Source: Candidatus Gribaldobacteria bacterium (lineage in GTDB: Bacteria > Patescibacteriota > Minisyncoccia > Minisyncoccales > CG1-02-41-26). From it: a stretch of 9,748 nt of DNA. Numbering within the stretch: position 1 is the first letter of the stretch; every line of letters starts with the position of its first letter. Made by a program: the position numbers and the translations under genes. A model generated the notes under the pieces. The model was not told the origin of the DNA. It saw only the letters and a program-made list of their open reading frames with translations, and did no database searches. Location of the stretch: assembly GCA_026396775.1 (NCBI GenBank), contig JAPLWD010000087.1, forward strand, positions 2,732-12,479, written 5' to 3'. Below, in pieces: positions 5,663-9,748 of the stretch.

Positions 5663-6193
5663 ATGGATTTAAGTGTAATTATACCAGTGGCTAATTTAAT
5701 TTTGGATTTAGTTTTATTGGTTTTTATGTTGTCCCTATTGATACCGGTTTTGCGGGGGGCGCCTTTTGTACCCACTAACGATCAAAGAATTAAAAAGGCT
5801 TTTGAACTGGTTGATTTAAAGCCTCAACAGAGAATGGTTGATATCGGCTCGGGCGATGGGCGGATTTTGTTGGAGGGAGCCAAAAGAGGAGCTACGGCCT
5901 ATGGTTTAGAAATTAATCCTCTTTTGGTGACTAAAACGAAAAAGCTAGCTAAAAAAGAAGGTTTAAACGAAAGAGTATTTTGTTTATGGGGTAATTTTTG
6001 GTGGCACGATTTTTTTACTTACGATGTGGTGTTTATTTACGGAATCACCTATATTATGCGAGGTTTAGAAAAAAAGCTTTTAAGAGAGTTAAAACCTGGA
6101 GCCAAGGTGGTGGCGTTTGTTTTTCCTTTTCCAAACTGGCAACCTAGAGAAAGTGAAGGAGGTATTTATATCTATGAAAAAAGTTTATCTTGA
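5663..6193 (+). CDS. Membrane-anchored FAM173-like SAM-dependent methyltransferase, 176 aa
   Basis: A single hydrophobic segment (about residues 5-29) is followed by GAPFVPT (32-38). A compact class I methyltransferase fold comes next, with motif I VDIGSGDGRI (59-68) and the acidic residue of motif post-I in GLEINP (E83). The end of the fold carries KVVAFVFPFPNWQP (148-161). The order of N-terminal membrane helix, xVPT, DIGSGDGR and FPFPxWQP resembles the FAM173 family. Its eukaryotic members are mitochondrial lysine methyltransferases acting on ATP synthase subunit c or the ADP/ATP carrier. The bacterial substrate is unknown; a membrane protein is a reasonable guess. AAGG precedes the ATG at 5-nt spacing. 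The 3' end overlaps iscS by 20 nt and carries the iscS ribosome binding site inside its coding sequence. Confidence 0.85.
   Translation: MDLSVIIPVANLILDLVLLVFMLSLLIPVLRGAPFVPTNDQRIKKAFELVDLKPQQRMVDIGSGDGRILLEGAKRGATAYGLEINPLLVTKTKKLAKKEGLNERVFCLWGNFWWHDFFTYDVVFIYGITYIMRGLEKKLLRELKPGAKVVAFVFPFPNWQPRESEGGIYIYEKSLS
6157..6163 (+). promoter_or_regulatory. Strong Shine-Dalgarno site of iscS inside the methyltransferase gene
   Basis: AGGAGGT (6157-6163) fully matches the anti-Shine-Dalgarno core and lies 10 nt before the ATG at 6174. It fixes the iscS start at 6174 rather than 6117, where the open frame would add 19 residues before the universally placed VYLDYAATTP strand. Confidence 0.8.
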
Positions 6194-7346
6194 TTATGCA
6201 GCTACCACGCCTTTGGATAACGAGGTTAAAAAGGCGATGGAGCTATATCAAACAGTTGAGTTTGGCAATGCTTCTTCTTTGCATAGCTTTGGCCAAATTG
6301 CCCGATCAGCGATAGAAAAAGCTCGCCAACAGGTGGCGGATTTTTTGCATTGCCAAGTTACGGAAGTTACCTTTTGTGGTTCAGCTACCGAGGCCAATAA
6401 TTTAGCTATTTTTGGAATAGTTAAAGCGACCCAAAAAAGAGGTTTAAAACCCCATATCATTACTTCGGTCATTGAGCATCCAGCAGTCTTGGAGCCTTTC
6501 AAAATGTTAGCTAAGTTAGGTGTGGAGGTGGATTATTGCTCGGTTGACCAGCAGGGGATTGTTAAAATAGCCGAGTTAGAAAAACTGATTAAGCTCAATA
6601 CCGTTTTAGTGTCGGTAATGTATGCTAATAATGAAATTGGCACAATTCAGCCTATTGCTGAAATTGCTAATTTGTTAAAGCAACGAAAAGCTAAAATATT
6701 TTTTCATACTGATGCTGTACAGGCTGTGAATTATTTGGATTGTGATGTTGTAAAATTAGGAGTGGATTTGTTAACTTTTTCTGGTCATAAAATTTATGGA
6801 CCAAAGGGAGTGGGCGTTTTGTTGGTTAAAAAAGGAATAAATTTAGAGCCAATTATTTTAGGTGGACATCAAGAGAATGGCCTGAGGGGTGGGACAGAGA
6901 ATGTGGCAGGCATTGTGGGGCTAGGACAAGCAATAAAAGGAATTAATAATTACGAATTACGAATTACGAATAGCGAAAAAATAAAAAGCTTAAGAGATAA
7001 GTTAATGGACGGGATTTTGCAGAAAATTTCAGGGACAAGTTTAAATGGATCCAGAGAGAAAAGATTGCCCAACAATGTGAATATCAGTTTTGGGGGAGTG
7101 GAGGGCGAAAGTATCTTGATGGCTTTAGACCAAGAGGGCATATGTGTTTCCACTGGTTCGGCTTGCGCTTCGGGCAGTTTAGATCCTAGTCATGTTTTAA
7201 TGGCCATAGGGCTGTCACATCAAAAGGCTCATGGGTCAATTCGTTTTACTTTGGGAAAAACTACCACCGAGAAAGAAATTGACTCTGTTTTGAAAGTTCT
7301 GCCAAACATTATTAAGAGATTGCGAGCAATTTCACCCTTTAAATAA
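6174..7346 (+). CDS. iscS: Cysteine desulfurase IscS/NifS
   Basis: This PLP enzyme takes sulfur from cysteine to give alanine and an enzyme persulfide, which it passes to the Fe-S scaffold encoded next door. Seen: VYLDYAATTP (4-13), EHPAV with H102, HTDAVQ (178-183), and SGHKIYGPKG with the PLP lysine K206. The mobile loop TGSACASGS carries the persulfide cysteine C331. The 390 aa length is typical of the IscS/NifS class. The start at 6174 is set by AGGAGGT at 6157. Residues 258-267 (INNYELRITN) come from a 7-nt tandem repeat at 6948-6975 and look like a small insertion between otherwise conserved segments. It overlaps the methyltransferase by 20 nt and is followed after 7 nt by the NifU/IscU gene, the usual functional partner. 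Confidence 0.96.
   Translation: MKKVYLDYAATTPLDNEVKKAMELYQTVEFGNASSLHSFGQIARSAIEKARQQVADFLHCQVTEVTFCGSATEANNLAIFGIVKATQKRGLKPHIITSVIEHPAVLEPFKMLAKLGVEVDYCSVDQQGIVKIAELEKLIKLNTVLVSVMYANNEIGTIQPIAEIANLLKQRKAKIFFHTDAVQAVNYLDCDVVKLGVDLLTFSGHKIYGPKGVGVLLVKKGINLEPIILGGHQENGLRGGTENVAGIVGLGQAIKGINNYELRITNSEKIKSLRDKLMDGILQKISGTSLNGSREKRLPNNVNISFGGVEGESILMALDQEGICVSTGSACASGSLDPSHVLMAIGLSHQKAHGSIRFTLGKTTTEKEIDSVLKVLPNIIKRLRAISPFK
6948..6975 (+). repeat. 7-nt tandem repeat inside iscS
   Basis: Three exact copies of AATTACG (6948-6968) are followed by a degenerate fourth, AATAGCG (6969-6975). Three copies make 21 nt, so the frame is kept and the repeat encodes NYELRIT. Gain or loss of one copy would shift the frame. 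Similar AATTACGAATT repeats recur in some bacterial genomes, but whether that is so here needs the full genome. Confidence 0.85.
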
Positions 7347-7353
7347 AATTATT

Positions 7354-8985
7354 ATGGCTTTTTCTTATTCAAAAGAAGTTTTAAAACATTTTAATAAGCC
7401 TCATAACTATGGCAAAATGAAAAACCCAGATGGTATTGGCCAGGTGGGCAATATGGTTTGTTTGGAAGATTCAACTATTTTACATAGTGAAGTTGGAATG
7501 AAAGAGATAAAAGACTTTAAAGTTGGCGATACAGTTTTGTCGCATGATGGTCTATATCATACAGTTAAGAGGGTCGTAAGAGAATATTGTTCTAATGGTT
7601 TAATAGAAATACAGGGTAAGTTAGGTAAGAATTTAGTGACTGAAGATCATCTAGTATTTGCATTAAAACTTCCCAACGAAAGGAAGTTCGCATATTTTAT
7701 TAATAAAAAAAGGATTTTTAATCAACTTTCTTGGCATCACGCAGGGAATTTGGAAAAAGGAGATTTATTGGCTTATCCTACTCCGAATTTTATAAAAGAT
7801 ATCAATGATGTAAAATTTACTTTTAAAAAATCGTATTATGATTTCAAAAGTATAAATATTCCGAGTATTATCCCTATTAATAAGGACTTTTTAAGATTGG
7901 CTGGCTACTATTTGTCTGAGGGGTATATAGGGGACATTGTCTCTAATATGCAGGTGGGTTTTTCCTTTAATTCTAACGAGGAACATTATATTAAGGATGT
8001 TGCGAGAATTGTTAAAAATATTTTTGGGTTAGAGGCTAAATTTGCTCGCCGGCCAAAGAAGAATGTTTCCTATATTTATTTTAATAGTATTTTTTTAGTT
8101 CAAATATTCAAAGAATATTTTGGCAAAGGGGCGAAAAATAAGAAGATTCCTGATTTTATGCTTTGGTTGCCGGTTGAAAAGCAAAAAGAGCTTATTAAAG
8201 GTCTTTGGCGAGGCGATGGTTATATAAATTTAGTCAAAAAAGGTGCCAGGGCTGAATTTGTTTCCATCTCTGTTAATTTGATCAATCAACTAAAAATTTT
8301 ACTTCTGCGTCAAAGTATAGTCCCTTCCATTTATTGCGAGCAAGAAAAAATTGATTCAAAGGGAGTAAAACATCAAAAAGCATTCAGGATCCATATAGGC
8401 GAAATTGAGTACTTAAAGAGAATGTCTAGTATTTTGGGTGAAAATTTTGACATTCCAGCAAAGAGGGTCAATATTCATAGTTGGGTAGATGGTCAATATG
8501 CTTTTTTCCCAATCACTAAAGTTAACAAAATTAATTATGCAGGAAAAGTATTTAATTTAGAAGTTGATAAGAGCAGTTCGTTCATATCAGATAGTTTATG
8601 TCTTCATAATTGCGGTGATGTGATGAAGCTTTATATTAAAGTGGGGCAAAACAAACAAAAACAAGAAATTATTAAGGATATTAAATTTGAAACTTATGGT
8701 TGTTTGTCGGCCATCGCCTCTTCAAGTATGTTGACTGATTTGATTAAGGGCAAAACTATAGATGAGGCTTTGGATTTTAACCGCAAGGAAATAGTAAAAG
8801 AGCTTGGTGGATTGCCACCCATTAAAATTCATTGCTCGGTTTTGGCAGGGGATGCTTTGGTGGAGGCAATTCACGATTATTTAGTTAAGCAAAAAAGACC
8901 TTTGCCAGAAAAATTAAAGCTACGACATCAACAGTTGGTTCAAGAGAAGCAAGATATCCAAAAAGAATATCACCAAAAAAACTAA
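7354..8985 (+). CDS. iscU: NifU/IscU-type Fe-S scaffold precursor interrupted by an intein, 543 aa
   Basis: The spliced host is a 159-residue scaffold on which Fe-S clusters are built from IscS sulfur. The N-extein (1-35) has the family start YSKEVLKHFNKPHNYG and ends GQVGNMV. The C-extein (420-543) begins CGDVMKLYIK. After removal of residues 36-419 the join reads GNMVCGDVMK, matching the conserved IscU segment. All three cluster cysteines are present in the precursor: C420 (in CGD), C450 (TYGCLSA) and C494 (IHCSVLA). D422 of CGD is also kept. The precursor lacks the continuous site until splicing occurs. The gene follows iscS by 7 nt with no evident Shine-Dalgarno sequence, and ends at a strong terminator. 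The tail after ~residue 512 is Lys/Gln-rich and variable. There is no C-terminal NifU Fe-S domain, so it is IscU-like. Confidence 0.95.
   Translation: MAFSYSKEVLKHFNKPHNYGKMKNPDGIGQVGNMVCLEDSTILHSEVGMKEIKDFKVGDTVLSHDGLYHTVKRVVREYCSNGLIEIQGKLGKNLVTEDHLVFALKLPNERKFAYFINKKRIFNQLSWHHAGNLEKGDLLAYPTPNFIKDINDVKFTFKKSYYDFKSINIPSIIPINKDFLRLAGYYLSEGYIGDIVSNMQVGFSFNSNEEHYIKDVARIVKNIFGLEAKFARRPKKNVSYIYFNSIFLVQIFKEYFGKGAKNKKIPDFMLWLPVEKQKELIKGLWRGDGYINLVKKGARAEFVSISVNLINQLKILLLRQSIVPSIYCEQEKIDSKGVKHQKAFRIHIGEIEYLKRMSSILGENFDIPAKRVNIHSWVDGQYAFFPITKVNKINYAGKVFNLEVDKSSSFISDSLCLHNCGDVMKLYIKVGQNKQKQEIIKDIKFETYGCLSAIASSSMLTDLIKGKTIDEALDFNRKEIVKELGGLPPIKIHCSVLAGDALVEAIHDYLVKQKRPLPEKLKLRHQQLVQEKQDIQKEYHQKN
7459..8610 (+). 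mobile_element. Intein with LAGLIDADG homing endonuclease inside the NifU/IscU scaffold gene, 384 codons
   Basis: The protein intron spans precursor residues 36-419. Block A begins CLEDSTILHS (Cys1 = C36), with FKVGDTVLSHDG following. Block B has LVTEDH (T96, H99). The splicing C-terminus is SLCLHN (H418, N419), followed by Cys+1 (C420). All core residues for standard splicing are present. The usual block F histidine appears replaced by serine (about S408 in SSSF), a change seen in other inteins. The endonuclease domain (about 175-330) has two LAGLIDADG motifs: LAGYYLSEG with acidic E189, and LIKGLWRGDG with D288. Both acidic residues are kept, so it may still be active. The insertion is exactly before the first Fe-S ligand cysteine of the host. 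Recent arrival versus long residence cannot be told from codon use by eye. Confidence 0.95.
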
Positions 8986-9014
8986 AAAGGAAGGAGCGAA
9001 GCTCCTTCTTTTTT
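8984..9014. terminator. Bidirectional intrinsic terminator after the nifU/iscU gene
   Basis: A 14-bp stem (8984-8997 with 9001-9014, core GAAGGAGC/GCTCCTTC, one G-T pair) with a 3-nt GAA loop ends in six T on the + strand. The complementary A run gives a T-rich end on the minus strand. It lies between the + strand operon and the convergent membrane-protein gene and can serve both. Confidence 0.9.
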
Positions 9015-9033
9015 AGTTTGAATTGTGTGTATG

Positions 9034-9748
9034 TTAGGCTTGGGATTGGGAAATTAGTTCGGGGTAAATTTTAAGCAAAACGATTAACAGGCTTAAAATG
9101 ATTGGGCCGATTAAAATGCCCACCGCCCCAAAGGCGCTTAAGCCTCCCAAAACCGCCAGAAGCACCAAGAGGGGATGGATATTCATCCCTCTTTTTAAAA
9201 TTTGTGGAGTAACTAAATAGTCCATACAAAGATTGATGGCTACCCCCCAAATGAGGATTCCGGCTCCAGCTAAATTATTGCCGGTGGAGAATAAAAATAA
9301 GCTAACAGGGATTAAGATAAGCGCTAGGCCAATTCCAGGCACTAAAGTGAAGAAGAAAATAGCAATGCCCCATAGGGCTGCACTAGAGAGCCCAAAAATT
9401 TTAAAACCCAAACCAATTAAAATTCCATGCAAAAGGGCGCTGAAGAGTGAGCCTCTTACTACCGAATTAACCGCTACCTTTAACTGGCTAAAAATTTCAT
9501 TATCGTGTTGATTTTTTAATGGGCTTAAAGTTATAAGGCTTTGTTCTAATTTTTTGCCATCCCGAAAGCAATAAAACAAAGTTAAAAGACCTAAAGTTAA
9601 ACTGATTAAAATCTGTCCTAGGCTGGAAAAAATAGTGGCTAAGTGGCTGGCTGTTACATTTAGGATTTGTTTAACTAAAATATCAAAGTCAAAGGAAAAA
9701 TCAGGTAGCAGAATTTGAATTTTTTGCTGAATAATAGCTAAGCTATTA
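9034..9748 (-). CDS. AI-2E/PerM-family membrane transporter, C-terminal part (5' end outside window)
   Basis: The frame is open from its stop at 9034 to the window edge (237 residues visible), so the start lies beyond 9748. A TTG start at 9579 would be an artefact, because the 56 residues before it read on smoothly. The visible part contains a hydrophobic helix (SSLGQILISLTLGLLTLFYCF), then a charged loop (RDGKKLEQSL). At least four more membrane segments follow, including the family-typical LVTPQILKRGMNIHPLLVLL and AVGILIGPIILSLL. AI-2E-family proteins are integral membrane permeases variously linked to autoinducer-2 export, Na+/H+ exchange or unknown cargo; substrate cannot be assigned here. 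It is convergent with nifU/iscU and uses the shared terminator at 8984-9014. Confidence 0.88.
   Translation of the reverse strand, partial: NSLAIIQQKIQILLPDFSFDFDILVKQILNVTASHLATIFSSLGQILISLTLGLLTLFYCFRDGKKLEQSLITLSPLKNQHDNEIFSQLKVAVNSVVRGSLFSALLHGILIGLGFKIFGLSSAALWGIAIFFFTLVPGIGLALILIPVSLFLFSTGNNLAGAGILIWGVAINLCMDYLVTPQILKRGMNIHPLLVLLAVLGGLSAFGAVGILIGPIILSLLIVLLKIYPELISQSQA

Noticed and set aside
6117..6173. Longer IscS start adding 19 residues
   Set aside because: The perfect AGGAGGT at 6157 and the conserved position of the first strand support 6174; the extra region is methyltransferase coding sequence.
9034..9579. AI-2E-family gene starting at TTG 9579 as a complete 181-aa protein
   Set aside because: The same frame is open to the window edge and encodes a further membrane-protein-like 56 residues, so the gene is partial here.
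1..9748. CRISPR array, tRNA or rRNA genes, insertion sequences
   Set aside because: I saw no regularly spaced repeats, no tRNA TψC-arm/CCA-like pattern, no rRNA signature and no transposase in either strand.

Overview
The window is A+T-rich bacterial DNA with densely packed genes. It is housekeeping sequence carrying one mobile element (an intein) and a few unexplained small elements. Glutamate racemase points to a peptidoglycan-making bacterium. Stop codons fall where the protein families end, so TGA appears to act as stop. Several features would suit a small-genome candidate-phylum lineage (Patescibacteria/CPR-like): short leaders, starts without a Shine-Dalgarno sequence, an intein in an essential gene, and a short tandem repeat inside a coding region. 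This taxonomic placement is inference, and the NagB/PIG-L fusion is a type I associate more with Bacteroidetes-like genomes.

Layout. (1) 1-344: a rho-independent terminator closing an unseen upstream gene, a 40-codon small ORF with a good ribosome binding site, and an inverted repeat next to the thyX promoter. (2) 345-1796: thyX (flavin-dependent thymidylate synthase) and murI (glutamate racemase), 12 nt apart and probably co-transcribed. (3) 1803-3650, minus strand: a glucosamine-6-phosphate deaminase fused to a PIG-L-type deacetylase, convergent with murI. Its promoter at 3676-3704 places the start at 3650, not at the longer open frame's start at 3755. A symmetric hairpin inside the murI coding sequence is the best terminator candidate for this gene. 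(4) 3651-4389: an intergenic block with two overlapping small ORFs (57 and 50 codons, both with good Shine-Dalgarno sequences), a perfect 15-bp inverted repeat and a + strand terminator. (5) 4390-8985: an apparent operon of glutamate dehydrogenase with a cysteine-rich N-terminus, a membrane-anchored FAM173-like methyltransferase, IscS/NifS cysteine desulfurase and a NifU/IscU scaffold, closed by a strong bidirectional terminator. (6) 9034-9748, minus strand: the C-terminal part of an AI-2E/PerM-family membrane protein running off the window.

The main discovery is in the NifU/IscU gene. The scaffold is split by a 384-residue intein with a LAGLIDADG endonuclease, inserted directly before the first cluster-binding cysteine (the CGD motif). 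Cys+1 of the splicing reaction is therefore itself an Fe-S ligand, and the scaffold cannot work until the intein has left. The partner desulfurase lies directly upstream. The same operon begins with a glutamate dehydrogenase carrying five cysteines in its first fifteen residues, so a metal or Fe-S link between these genes is possible but unproven.
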